Source: Rhinopithecimicrobium faecis (GTDB lineage: Bacteria; Bacteroidota; Bacteroidia; Sphingobacteriales; Sphingobacteriaceae). From it: 64,000 nucleotides of DNA. The position numbers were made by a program, and so were the translations under genes. Shown piece after piece: positions 35,838 to 45,206 of the stretch. The notes under the pieces are model-generated. The model did not search any database. It was not told where the DNA came from and was given only the letters and a program-made list of their open reading frames with translations. The DNA is taken from NCBI GenBank assembly GCA_017942165.1, contig JAGKSB010000010.1, positions 1 to 64,000 on the forward strand, written 5' to 3'. The stretch's first letter is position 1; every line of letters starts with the position of its first letter.

Positions 35838-38800
35838 ATGCTACCATTAAAATTGATTATTGAAGGATTTTACTCCTACCAGGAACGCCAAGAAATAGAT
35901 TTTACACGCCTTACAGATGCGGGACTCTTTGGTATCTTTGGCGCCGTAGGGTCCGGGAAATCCGCTATTCTGGAAGCGATAAGTTTTGCCTTATACGGAG
36001 ATACCGAGCGTATGACAATGAAGGAGAAACGTGCCTACAATATGCTAAATCTGCGCTCAAAAGCAGCCTTTATAGCTTTTGAATTTCTGAATTTTGAACA
36101 TAAGAAGTTTCGTTTTGAAGTAAAATGGAATCGACGTAAGAACTTTGAAAGTATCACTTCCATCGATCGCTCAGCCTATGCGTGGGAAGAGGATACTTGG
36201 GAACCCCTAGCTTCAAATTCTGCGGCCGAATTAATAGGCCTATCGTATGAAAACTTCCGACGTACCATCATTATCCCCCAAGGGAAATTCAAAGAATTTC
36301 TAGAATTAGGAGATACGGCACGCTCCAAAATGATGAAGGAAATATTTAATCTCGAAGCCTATGACCTGCAGTATAAAACCTCCGCTTTGCAGGCCGCAAA
36401 TAACAGACAGATCGAACAACTCCGTGGTGCCCTAGCTGGGTTTGAGGAACTCTCACCCAGCTTATTGGAAGCCCGTGAGCAGGAATATATACAGCAAGAG
36501 CTGACCCTAAAAGAAAAATATACTGCCCTTCAGCAGCTCCAAGCAGAAGTCCTGCAGCTGCGTAAATTGCAGGAAACATTAAAGGAGCTCGCACAGTCTG
36601 AAGAAGCGCTATCGACATTATCTGTACAGGAAGCTTCTTTTGAGCATCGCGCGCAAGTACTTAAGCAGTATGAAATGGCGCAGCAGACTTTTGCAGACCT
36701 ACTGCAAAGTCAACAACAGCTTGCTGCTGAGCATAAAAACCTGCTCTTACAGCTGGAGAAAACCACGCATACCTGCGGCATAAAAGAGCAGGAGCTGCTA
36801 ACGCTGGAAGAAAGCTATACCCAGATTTTAGCAAGCTATGAATATATCCCCGCGCAAAAGGAAAAAATTAACGACCTCAAGCTGCTGATACGAATGCATG
36901 CACTCTATGCAGAGTCTAAAGTTCTGAAAGAGCGCATAGAAAAAGCTACTGTGGTAATCGACGCCAAACAAGCGCAAGAACAAAAGCTCGTTAAGCACAT
37001 TGAAGAGCTTGAGCAACTTATGGAGCAAAAGCAGCAAGGAAAGATGGATACCGCGGAGCTGCTAACCATAGGTCAGTGGTACCAGCAGCAGGATTACCAA
37101 GAAAAACAAAAGGAAACTATCGCCCTAAAACGCCAGCATATTCAAAGGGAGCTTAAGGAAATTAGTGCCCTCTTCAGTGCGCAAAAGACGGATCCTGTGG
37201 CATGGCAACAGACCTTAGAGTCAGAGCGCCTATCCCTTAAAAATAAGCAAGAGCAGTTGCAACAAGAGCGCTTAACGCTGCAAATTGCAAAAGAAATAAG
37301 CCAGTATGCAAGCGCTTTAACGGAGGGGGAGCCTTGTCAACTTTGTGGCTCCTTGACACATCCCGCACCGCAGCATACACAGGACGTCTCAACGCAGCTT
37401 TCAACACTTATGGCAGTCGAGCAGCAACTTGAAACGGCCCTAGCAAAGCTACAGAAACAAGCCCAAGATTTTCAAAATTGGACTTGGCAGCAGCAGCATA
37501 AAGAGCAGGAGCTTATGCAACTTGACAAAGACTATGAAGCGGTGAAACAGCAGATAATGCTATTGGAAAATAGTTTTACTTGGGAAAAATTTGATCCTAA
37601 AAATAGCCGCATATTTGAGCTGGAGAAGGAAAAGTCAGCTTCCATAGAGCAAGAGCTGCAAAACCTAGTTTCCCTACTAAAGGAACAGCGCATAGCCCTA
37701 CAAACAGTACAGCAGGAAATAAAAGATTATACCCTGCACAAACAAGATTTCGATAAAAAAATTGAAGCTAAAAGAGAACTCTTCAAAAGTCATAAACAGC
37801 TTTTGGAAAAGCTAGATTTTGCCGACTATAAGCTTGCTGATCCTGTAAGCTTGCAGCAAGAGATCGATCAGCTGACAGACACTATCAGCCAAGTAGAGTC
37901 CGCATACACCCTACTTACGGAATCGCTGCAAGCAGTAAGGCCTACTCTTGCGCGCGAACAAGCATTGCTAGAAAGCCTCCATGAGCAGGTAGCGCAGCTG
38001 CATCAGAAAATTGCTGCTGCGGAGCTTCAGCTGGCGGAGCGCCTAGCCAATACGCCATTTAACGATTTAACGGAAGTAACGGCACTACTCAGTAAGCATA
38101 TCGCAGTCACAGCGGAAAGGGAGGAAATCCTACACTTCAAGATGCAAGTCGAGCGCCTAAAGGGTCTGATTGCCAACTTAAAACATAAAGCTGATCAGCA
38201 GCCGTTTGACTTAACACTCTTACAGCGCAAGGAACAGGAGTACCTGGAACTTGAGCATCTGCACAAAATACTAATTGGTGACTATGCGGCGTTGGCGCAA
38301 GAACTTAAAAGGCTGAAAGCAGCATTTAACAAACAAAAAGAACTGCTCCAAGAAAAGGAAAAGCTTGACCACCGTGCGGCACATCTCCATACTTTTAGCA
38401 ATCTATTCCGTAGTGCTGGCTTTGTGAATTATATCTCTACCATCTATTTACAGAATCTCTGTGAAGCTGCCAATGTACGCTTCCACCGCTTAACAAAAAA
38501 TCAACTAGGCTTACGTCTCAATGTCGAAACAAACGACTTTGAGGTAATCGACTACCTGCACAACGGACATCCCCGTTCTGTAAAGACCTTGTCTGGAGGA
38601 CAAAGTTTCCAAGCATCACTATGCTTAGCCCTCTCTTTAGCCGAAAGCGTGCAATCGTTGAATAAAGCAGATAAAAATTTCTTCTTTATCGACGAAGGCT
38701 TTGGCACACAGGATGCCGAGAGCATAAACACGGTATTTGAAACCTTAAGTTACCTGAATCAGGAAAATAGAATTGTCGGCATTATATCACATGTCGAGGA

Positions 38801-38879
38801 GCTGAAAGAACGTATCCCACGCGCAATAACAGTGGTAAAAGATACTGAAGCAGGTAGCATCCTTCAATTTTCGAACTAA
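35838..38879 (+). CDS. sbcC: Exonuclease SbcCD, ATPase subunit C
   Basis: 1013 residues from the ATG at 35838 (MLPLKLIIEGFYSYQERQEI); a longer frame overlapping sbcD is rejected. This is the Rad50-type SMC ATPase. Walker A is FGAVGSGKSAILEAISFALYG near 33, followed by a very long Gln-rich coiled coil. The zinc hook CQLC sits at its apex near residue 500 (EPCQLCGSLTHP). The C-terminal head has the signature LSGGQSFQASLCLALSLAE and Walker B FFFIDEGFGTQD. Order, length and hook position are standard for the SbcCD complex. Confidence 0.95.
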   Translation: MLPLKLIIEGFYSYQERQEIDFTRLTDAGLFGIFGAVGSGKSAILEAISFALYGDTERMTMKEKRAYNMLNLRSKAAFIAFEFLNFEHKKFRFEVKWNRRKNFESITSIDRSAYAWEEDTWEPLASNSAAELIGLSYENFRRTIIIPQGKFKEFLELGDTARSKMMKEIFNLEAYDLQYKTSALQAANNRQIEQLRGALAGFEELSPSLLEAREQEYIQQELTLKEKYTALQQLQAEVLQLRKLQETLKELAQSEEALSTLSVQEASFEHRAQVLKQYEMAQQTFADLLQSQQQLAAEHKNLLLQLEKTTHTCGIKEQELLTLEESYTQILASYEYIPAQKEKINDLKLLIRMHALYAESKVLKERIEKATVVIDAKQAQEQKLVKHIEELEQLMEQKQQGKMDTAELLTIGQWYQQQDYQEKQKETIALKRQHIQRELKEISALFSAQKTDPVAWQQTLESERLSLKNKQEQLQQERLTLQIAKEISQYASALTEGEPCQLCGSLTHPAPQHTQDVSTQLSTLMAVEQQLETALAKLQKQAQDFQNWTWQQQHKEQELMQLDKDYEAVKQQIMLLENSFTWEKFDPKNSRIFELEKEKSASIEQELQNLVSLLKEQRIALQTVQQEIKDYTLHKQDFDKKIEAKRELFKSHKQLLEKLDFADYKLADPVSLQQEIDQLTDTISQVESAYTLLTESLQAVRPTLAREQALLESLHEQVAQLHQKIAAAELQLAERLANTPFNDLTEVTALLSKHIAVTAEREEILHFKMQVERLKGLIANLKHKADQQPFDLTLLQRKEQEYLELEHLHKILIGDYAALAQELKRLKAAFNKQKELLQEKEKLDHRAAHLHTFSNLFRSAGFVNYISTIYLQNLCEAANVRFHRLTKNQLGLRLNVETNDFEVIDYLHNGHPRSVKTLSGGQSFQASLCLALSLAESVQSLNKADKNFFFIDEGFGTQDAESINTVFETLSYLNQENRIVGIISHVEELKERIPRAITVVKDTEAGSILQFSN

Positions 38880-38891
38880 CGATAACCCATC

Positions 38892-38928
38892 TACTACGCG
38901 GTCATTTGATAGAAATGATCGCGTAGTA
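38892..38928 (+). terminator. Hairpin after sbcC, probable terminator
   Basis: A 16-bp stem (TACTACGCGGTCATTT with AAATGATCGCGTAGTA, one G-T pair) closes a five-base loop 12 bases after the sbcC stop. There is no T run, so termination is uncertain. Confidence 0.6.
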
Positions 38929-39002
38929 AACCTTGTATAATTACAAAATATCTTTTCAAAATAAAAAGATAATTCCCTATCTTGCAATCAAATACTTTAA
39001 AA

Positions 39003-39092
39003 ATGAAAAGAAAACCCCATACCTTATATGTCGTCTTAGTAATCGTTGTCGCCTTACTCGTTACAGCAACTACCTGCTCTCAGATTTCCTAA
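39003..39092 (+). CDS. Very short lipoprotein-like peptide
   Basis: A 29-codon frame between sbcC and nhaA. It reads a basic start (MKRKPHTLY), a hydrophobic stretch of about 15 residues (VVLVIVVALLVTA), then TTCSQIS and stop. The Thr-Thr-Cys resembles a lipobox, which would leave a mature lipopeptide of four residues, as in entericidin-like or lysis-type small lipoproteins. Chance cannot be excluded at this length. The frame has a clean ATG and an AT-rich upstream stretch. Confidence 0.4.
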   Translation: MKRKPHTLYVVLVIVVALLVTATTCSQIS

Positions 39093-39148
39093 AGGTCTAT
39101 TTACGTGAATTAAAACCAATTTTTGCTAGTTTAATAAAGGTATTCTAT

Positions 39149-39156
39149 TATTTTTG
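39149..39156 (+). promoter_or_regulatory. -7-like box immediately before the nhaA start
   Basis: TATTTTTG ends only five bases before the nhaA ATG. If used, the transcript would begin at or near the start codon. Confidence 0.4.
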
Positions 39157-39161
39157 CCTTT

Positions 39162-40343
39162 ATGAACCATCAGCATTCCCCTTCTAACCCTCTTACAAAA
39201 TTTTTCCTTGCGGGACCTGGTCCAGGTCTGTTATTAATCTTTTGTGTCATCATTTCCCTATTTATTGCTAATTCACCGTTAAATAGTGGTTTTGAAGAAA
39301 TTTTAAATTTTAAATTCGGCTTTCATTCCGAAAGCATACACCTAAAATATACAACCCTAACTTGGATAAATGATGGCCTTATGGCTATATTTTTCCTGCT
39401 AGTAGGCTTAGAAATAAAGAAAGAGCTTGTTGAAGGCGAACTCGCTACGCCCAAGAAAGCCATACTTCCAATCTTTGGTGCTTTGGGAGGAGTAATCTTT
39501 CCCGCCCTCCTATTTACCCTATTTAATTTTGGCCTTCCGACCTTAAAAGGCTGGGCAACACCGATGGCCACAGATATCGCTTTTGCACTCGCTATTGTCA
39601 GTATCTTAGGAGATAAAGTGCCTACATCACTGAAAGTATTCCTCGCAGCATTAGCCATTGTAGATGATCTTATGGCTATTATTGTCATTGCGCTATTCTA
39701 CGCTACAGCATTAAATTTCCTGTACCTCGGCATTGCTGCCGCTATTACTGCAGGCATGGTAATCTTCAACCGCATTGGGGTGAAAAACCTCGCATTTTAC
39801 TTAATTCCTGGGCTGCTAATATGGTATTTTATCCACCATTCTGGTATTCATGCAACGATTGCCGGAGTTATTACAGCCTTTTGTATTCCCTTGCACCATA
39901 AGTCGGGAAGCTCCCCATTAGAGGATCTCGTAGCGGCAATTAGCCATCCTGTGAACTTAGTTATTATGCCCATATTCGCCTTAGTTAATACGAATATAAC
40001 ATTTATGGATGGCATGATTGAAGGGCTAACAAGTCCCCTTTCTTATGGAATTATCATCGGTCTAGTTATTGGAAAACCTTTAGGAATAACCCTATTTTCA
40101 ATAATTAGCATTAAAACTGGTATCTGCACGGCGCCCGAAAAAGCCTCCCTAAGTCATATGATAGGCGTAGGCATGTTGGCAGGTATAGGCTTTACCATGT
40201 CGATCTTCATTGCCGTATTATCCTTTAGTGGTGATCCGCTGTTGCTCGGAGAATCTAAGTTTGCCATTCTTCTGGCATCCATTACCTCGGCGACAGTAGG
40301 ATCCGTCTACTTGAGCTACTTACATAAAAAAAGAAACGTATAA
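39162..40343 (+). CDS. nhaA: Na+/H+ antiporter NhaA
   Basis: 393 residues with about twelve membrane helices. It exchanges cytosolic Na+ for H+ and supports pH and salt homeostasis. The ion-binding Asp pair is in 'ALAIVDDLMAIIVIALFY' near residue 168. Other family blocks are LVGLEIKKELVEGEL, PIFGALGGVIFPAL, 'ATPMATDIAFALAIVSILG' and MLAGIGFTMSIFIAVLSF. Length and order match E. coli NhaA. The ATG lies directly behind a TAnnTTTG-like box. A strong palindromic terminator follows. Confidence 0.95.
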   Translation: MNHQHSPSNPLTKFFLAGPGPGLLLIFCVIISLFIANSPLNSGFEEILNFKFGFHSESIHLKYTTLTWINDGLMAIFFLLVGLEIKKELVEGELATPKKAILPIFGALGGVIFPALLFTLFNFGLPTLKGWATPMATDIAFALAIVSILGDKVPTSLKVFLAALAIVDDLMAIIVIALFYATALNFLYLGIAAAITAGMVIFNRIGVKNLAFYLIPGLLIWYFIHHSGIHATIAGVITAFCIPLHHKSGSSPLEDLVAAISHPVNLVIMPIFALVNTNITFMDGMIEGLTSPLSYGIIIGLVIGKPLGITLFSIISIKTGICTAPEKASLSHMIGVGMLAGIGFTMSIFIAVLSFSGDPLLLGESKFAILLASITSATVGSVYLSYLHKKRNV

Positions 40344-40357
40344 GCAGCGTCCATAAA

Positions 40358-40402
40358 ATAGCAATGCCCCAAAAAGTAAACAACTTTTTGGGGCATTGCT
40401 AT
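40358..40402. terminator. Long palindromic terminator shared by nhaA and the symporter gene
   Basis: A stem of about 19 bp (ATAGCAATGCCCCAAAAAGT with its complement) closes a loop of about five bases between converging genes. A similar ATGCCCCAAAAAGT palindrome follows fabF at 50950. Confidence 0.85.
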
Positions 40403-40417
40403 AAGTTATAAAACGCA

Positions 40418-41860
40418 TTATTTTTTCTCTTCCTCGATGCGGTTTTCCCAAAAATCAGCACCTTTAATTCCTAAAGCCTTCGGGTTAAAGGTCGGATTCT
40501 TTACGCCAGCTTTACGCTGTCTACGATAGTCTGACCAAACTTTCATCCCTGTTTTTGAGAGCAATAGAATCGCTATAATATTTACATAGGCCATTAAACC
40601 TACGCCAATATCACCCAATTTCCACGCTATATCGGCCGTTTTTATCGTGCCATAGAACGTAGCGCCAAGAAATGCAATACGCAAAACCCAAATTATGCCC
40701 TTGTTATTACCCTTAGAAAAAAGGTAGGAGATATTCGTTTCAGCGTAATAGTAGTATGCCATTACCGTCGTAAAAGCAAAGAAAAATAAGGCTACCGCTA
40801 CAAACTCAGAACCAAAACTTGGAAAGTGTGAAGAAACAGCTGCCTGTGTAAACCCTGTAGCATCTATGCCAGGGACATTTTCAACGAGAAAATTACTTCC
40901 ATCACTGACATTATACTGCCCTGTAAAAAGAATCATAAGCGCCGTAGCAGTACACACGAATAAAGTATCGATGTATACTGAAAAAGCTTGCACCAATCCC
41001 TGTTCTGCAGGGTGGCTCACTTCCGCTGCTGCTGCAGCATGTGGTGCCGTACCTTGCCCCGCCTCGTTGGAATAAATACCTCGCTTTACACCCCAAGCGA
41101 TAGCCATCCCGATGATACCACCAAAGGTGGCATCCAATGAAAATGCAGAGGATATAATTAACTTGAAGACAGCGGGTATCTCAGTTACGTGAAAACTAAT
41201 AATGACCACAGCCATTAAGATATAGGCTCCAGCCATAAAAGGCACGAGATATTCAGCAACACGCCCTAAACGCTTTACACCACCAAATATAATCAAGGCT
41301 ATTAATACCACAACAGCAATACCTGTGTAGATTACAGGCACATCAAATGCGTGGTTTATAGAGGAGGCTATGGCATTGGATTGAACACCAGGCAGAAATA
41401 AGCCTGTACTTAAGATCGTAACAATAGCGAAGAGTGTAGCATACCATTTTACGCCTAATCCCTTAGCAATATAATATGCAGGACCACCGCGGTATTCACC
41501 ATTGACCTCTTCTTTATACACCTGTCCTAAGGTAGCTTCAATAAATGCCGAAGCGGATCCTAGAAACGCAATTACCCACATCCAAAAGATTGCTCCAGGT
41601 CCTCCCATGGCTATTGCCGTAGCAACACCCACAATATTTCCCGTTCCTACACGGCCTGAAATAGCTAAGGAAAAGGCTTGAAAGGAGGAGATTCCCTTAT
41701 CGGATGCTTTGGTGCCAAAAAGAAGACGCACCATATCTTTTAAATAGGTAAGCTGCAAAAAGCCTGTTCGAATAGAGAAATAGACACCTGTAATTAAGCA
41801 CATATAAATAAAGACATCAGACCAAATGAGCTCTGAGATATAGGTTATAACTTTTTCCAT
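40418..41860 (-). CDS. Alanine/sodium symporter (AGCS family)
   Basis: 480 residues from the ATG at 41860 (MEKVITYISELIWSDVFIYM); the open frame continues upstream to 42010 but that part overlaps the susC promoter and looks spurious. About eleven membrane helices. The AGCS signature is clear: GRVGTGNIVGVATAIAMGGP, 'GAIFWMWVIAFLGSASAFIE', YRGGPAYYIAKGLG, and WGVKRGIYSNEAGQGTAPHA. It takes up alanine or glycine with Na+. It is divergent from the susC-susD pair. Confidence 0.93.
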   Translation of the reverse strand: MEKVITYISELIWSDVFIYMCLITGVYFSIRTGFLQLTYLKDMVRLLFGTKASDKGISSFQAFSLAISGRVGTGNIVGVATAIAMGGPGAIFWMWVIAFLGSASAFIEATLGQVYKEEVNGEYRGGPAYYIAKGLGVKWYATLFAIVTILSTGLFLPGVQSNAIASSINHAFDVPVIYTGIAVVVLIALIIFGGVKRLGRVAEYLVPFMAGAYILMAVVIISFHVTEIPAVFKLIISSAFSLDATFGGIIGMAIAWGVKRGIYSNEAGQGTAPHAAAAAEVSHPAEQGLVQAFSVYIDTLFVCTATALMILFTGQYNVSDGSNFLVENVPGIDATGFTQAAVSSHFPSFGSEFVAVALFFFAFTTVMAYYYYAETNISYLFSKGNNKGIIWVLRIAFLGATFYGTIKTADIAWKLGDIGVGLMAYVNIIAILLLSKTGMKVWSDYRRQRKAGVKNPTFNPKALGIKGADFWENRIEEEKK

Positions 41861-41976
41861 CCTGTAATTTTGGGTATATTCTTTAATTTTTCTTAAAAAT
41901 AATGTAATAATTTCAGAAATCATGGAGAAAAATGGAAAATGTAAAAGTTTATAATCTACTATACCGATAGATTTTA

Positions 41977-41984
41977 TATATTTG
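41977..41984 (+). promoter_or_regulatory. -7 promoter box for susC-susD
   Basis: TATATTTG lies 39 bases before the susC-like ATG at 42024. Confidence 0.6.
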
Positions 41985-42023
41985 CATCTTTCCAAATATT
42001 CAGCATACATTCAACATTTAGAC

Positions 42024-45000
42024 ATGAAGAAAAATATACCTATTTTTTTACTCAGCTTACTTTTAGGTTTTCCCGCAACAGAACTGCTAGCGCAAGTTAA
42101 GCTGACAGGAAAAATTGTGGATGCCAACCTAAATCCTGTTGCTGGCGCTACTATTTTCCCGAAAGGAAGTACACAAGTCGTGCAATCCAATGCCCAAGGG
42201 GAATTTCAACTGGAAGTTCCAGCTTTAGGAATAGCCCTATTAATTCAGAGTGTAGGCTATGAGACTAAGCAGCTAGCGATAGATAGCAACAGCCCATTAC
42301 AAATACAACTTACGGCAAGTGACACGAAGTTAAATGAGGTTGTAGTCACCGCCTTAGGTATCACAAGACAGAAAAAGTCATTGGGATATGCCGTGCAAGA
42401 AGTGAAGTCCGCGGAATTATCTACCCGACCTACTAATGCCTTATCAGCAATTTCAGGAAAAGTTGCGGGTCTCCAGATTGTTTCCTCAGGAGGAAATATG
42501 GGGGGATCGACGCGTGTTCAGCTCCGCGGGATCAACTCAATTACAGGAAATAACCAACCTTTATACGTGATCGATGGCACCCCTATCGACAATACTGATA
42601 TGAATACCGGCGCTACTTCCGAAGGTTCTGCGGGAAAAGATATCGGAAACTTAATTCAAGATATTAATCCCGATGATATAGAAAATATCTCCGTACTGAA
42701 GGGCCCTTCTGCCGCCGCTTTATATGGCTCTAGAGCCGCAAATGGTGTTATATTAATTACTACCAAAAAGGCTTCGCGCGGTGAAAAAGTGGAGATAGCA
42801 ATCAATACAGGGCTAGATTTTGAAAATGTCAATCGCCTTCCGAAGCGTCAGCAGCTCTATGGACAGGGCTATGCGACGACGTTCCCGCAAGCGACCATTA
42901 ATGGCACGACGTACGATGTCGTAGATTTAGCGTCCGATGAAAGCTGGGGCCCAAAATTAGATGGCACACCGGTATTACAATGGTATAATTTAGATCCTGA
43001 AAATAAAGATTACTACTTAAAGACTTCACCATGGGTATATCCTAAAAATGATGTACAGTACTTCTTTAAGACGGGGATTTCCAATACGAACAACCTATCA
43101 ATTGCTGGAAACTCTGGCAACACGTCCTACAGATTTTCATACACCAATAAAAATGTCTCCGGAACGACACCCAACTCAACCCTAGGCAGAAATACATTGA
43201 ACTTCTCTGGAGGCACAAGTTTGGGTAAAGTAAAAATTAGCAGCAACTTAAATTACATAAAAAATAGCACTTTAGGGAGACCTTGGACGGGGGCTACCAA
43301 TCGAGGTATCATGCTTTCGGCATTCCAATGGGGAGGAGTACAAGTAGACTACAAATTACTTGAAGACTACCAACGTGCAGATGGCACGCAGAAATCGTGG
43401 AATAGAACCTCTTGGCAAAATACCCCTGCAGCGGAGGCGACACGATTTATTGACAACCCTTACTGGGCAGCATACACCAGCTATTTAGAAGAAAATAGAG
43501 ACCGCTTTTATGGTAATATTGGCCTTCAATATGAAGCTAATGACTGGTTGACGCTAGGCGCTAAGCTACATGGTGATATTTACCAATTCAACTATCAAGA
43601 CCGTATCGCAAGCTACTCACGCTCACAATCGCAGTACCAGGAAGTTAGTAACAGCCTGAATGAGTACAACTATGAATTCTTAGCGACAGCGAAGAAAAAC
43701 TTCAACAATTTCTCTTTAGTAGCAAATGTTGGCGCGAACTTAAGAGATCAGAAACGTCGTACTTCCGATGCACTAACGCAGGGTGGCCTTATTATTCCAA
43801 ACTATTATAATATTAAAAATGCGACTTCCGTACTCCTTACAAATAACACCTACCACCGTCGTATTTCCTCGGTGTACGCCAGTGCATCCTTAGGTTGGAA
43901 TGATCTTCTATTCTTGGATGGTACCATCCGCGTAGATAAGTCCTCCACCCTTCCCGTAAAAAATAACACCTATGCTTACCCTTCTGTTACAGGATCCATC
44001 TTGTTCACAGAGCTCGAAGGACTTAAAAACTTAGATTGGCTTTCTTTTGGTAAAGTTCGTTTAGGATGGGCTAAAGTAGGTAATGACACGGACCCTTATC
44101 AATTGGGTAAAGTATATGAAGTAAGACAAGCTATCAGCGGAAATCCAGCTTACAACTTACCTTCCATCTTAAATAACGCGGAGTTAAAACCGGAGATGAC
44201 AAGTTCCTTTGAAACAGGTATTAATGTGCAGTTTTTCAAAAATCGCTTAGGCTTAGATGTGACTTACTACAACAATAATTCTGTAAACCAGATTATTGCA
44301 GTACCAATTTCCAGCGCTTTTGGTTATGACAACAAGTACCTAAATGCGGGAAAAATCAATAACCGTGGTCTCGAGATTATCTTAAATGGCACGCCTATAC
44401 GTACAGATAATTTCTCATGGAATGCTACCGTAAACTTCTCAAAAAACAGAAATAAAGTTGTGAAGTTGGATGATCAGGTCAATACGTTGACCCTTAGCAG
44501 CAACCTTGTAAACTTAGTGGCGCGAGAAGGTCAATCCTATGGACAGATCTTAGGCTATGACTTTGTTTATGGCAGCAATGGCGACCGTGTTGTGCAAGCT
44601 GATGGCACGTATATGCGGACCTCACAATTGCAGAATTTAGGTTCTGTGTTACCAGACTTTATGTTAGGCTTCCAAAATCAATTCCGTTATAAAAACTTTA
44701 ATATAGGTTTTCTAATAGATGCACGCGTAGGCGGTAAATTTTTCTCCCAAACATATAAAGTAGGTATGTACTCCGGTATCTGGGAACGCACTGCGGACAA
44801 CAATATCCGTGAAACGGGGGTTGTATTAGATGGCGTTAAAGCCGATGTAACATTTAATGCCGACGGAAGCTATGTCGTAGGCAAAGAGACCGAAAATACC
44901 ACAAATATCTCGGCTTTAAACTGGGCTAGAAATGAATATAATGGCCCCACAACTTTCTCGGTGTTTGATGCAACATTTGTAAAATTACGAGAGGTAACCT

Positions 45001-45206
45001 TCGGATACCAAATTCCATTGAAAAATAAAAACTTAGTAAAAAGTTTAGCCGTAGGTGTCTACGGACGTAACCTATGGAATATCTATTCAAAAAGCCCGCT
45101 AATTGACCCCGAGATTACAAGCTCCGGTGGTAATGTACAAGGTATTGAAGGAGGAAATATCCCCCTTCCAGTATCCTATGGCTTTAATGTTAATATTAAA
45201 TTTTAA
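42024..45206 (+). CDS. SusC/RagA-type TonB-linked outer-membrane transporter
   Basis: 1060 residues from the ATG at 42024 (MKKNIPIFLLSLLLGFPATE); the longer frame from 41982 overlaps the promoter box. After the signal peptide, residues about 20-100 are a carboxypeptidase-regulatory-like domain (GKIVDANLNPVAGATIFPKG). The SusC TonB box region LNEVVVTALGITRQKKSLGY follows, then the plug with SVLKGPSAAALYGSRAANGV and a large barrel. Together with SusD next door it would import a glycan or peptide. The stop overlaps the susD start by one base. No glycoside hydrolase or regulator accompanies the pair, so the ligand is open. Confidence 0.95.
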   Translation: MKKNIPIFLLSLLLGFPATELLAQVKLTGKIVDANLNPVAGATIFPKGSTQVVQSNAQGEFQLEVPALGIALLIQSVGYETKQLAIDSNSPLQIQLTASDTKLNEVVVTALGITRQKKSLGYAVQEVKSAELSTRPTNALSAISGKVAGLQIVSSGGNMGGSTRVQLRGINSITGNNQPLYVIDGTPIDNTDMNTGATSEGSAGKDIGNLIQDINPDDIENISVLKGPSAAALYGSRAANGVILITTKKASRGEKVEIAINTGLDFENVNRLPKRQQLYGQGYATTFPQATINGTTYDVVDLASDESWGPKLDGTPVLQWYNLDPENKDYYLKTSPWVYPKNDVQYFFKTGISNTNNLSIAGNSGNTSYRFSYTNKNVSGTTPNSTLGRNTLNFSGGTSLGKVKISSNLNYIKNSTLGRPWTGATNRGIMLSAFQWGGVQVDYKLLEDYQRADGTQKSWNRTSWQNTPAAEATRFIDNPYWAAYTSYLEENRDRFYGNIGLQYEANDWLTLGAKLHGDIYQFNYQDRIASYSRSQSQYQEVSNSLNEYNYEFLATAKKNFNNFSLVANVGANLRDQKRRTSDALTQGGLIIPNYYNIKNATSVLLTNNTYHRRISSVYASASLGWNDLLFLDGTIRVDKSSTLPVKNNTYAYPSVTGSILFTELEGLKNLDWLSFGKVRLGWAKVGNDTDPYQLGKVYEVRQAISGNPAYNLPSILNNAELKPEMTSSFETGINVQFFKNRLGLDVTYYNNNSVNQIIAVPISSAFGYDNKYLNAGKINNRGLEIILNGTPIRTDNFSWNATVNFSKNRNKVVKLDDQVNTLTLSSNLVNLVAREGQSYGQILGYDFVYGSNGDRVVQADGTYMRTSQLQNLGSVLPDFMLGFQNQFRYKNFNIGFLIDARVGGKFFSQTYKVGMYSGIWERTADNNIRETGVVLDGVKADVTFNADGSYVVGKETENTTNISALNWARNEYNGPTTFSVFDATFVKLREVTFGYQIPLKNKNLVKSLAVGVYGRNLWNIYSKSPLIDPEITSSGGNVQGIEGGNIPLPVSYGFNVNIKF

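Noticed and set aside
41861-42010. N-terminal extension of the alanine/sodium symporter
   Set aside because: The extra 50 codons overlap the susC promoter box, are not part of the AGCS family N-terminus, and an internal ATG starts the conserved region.
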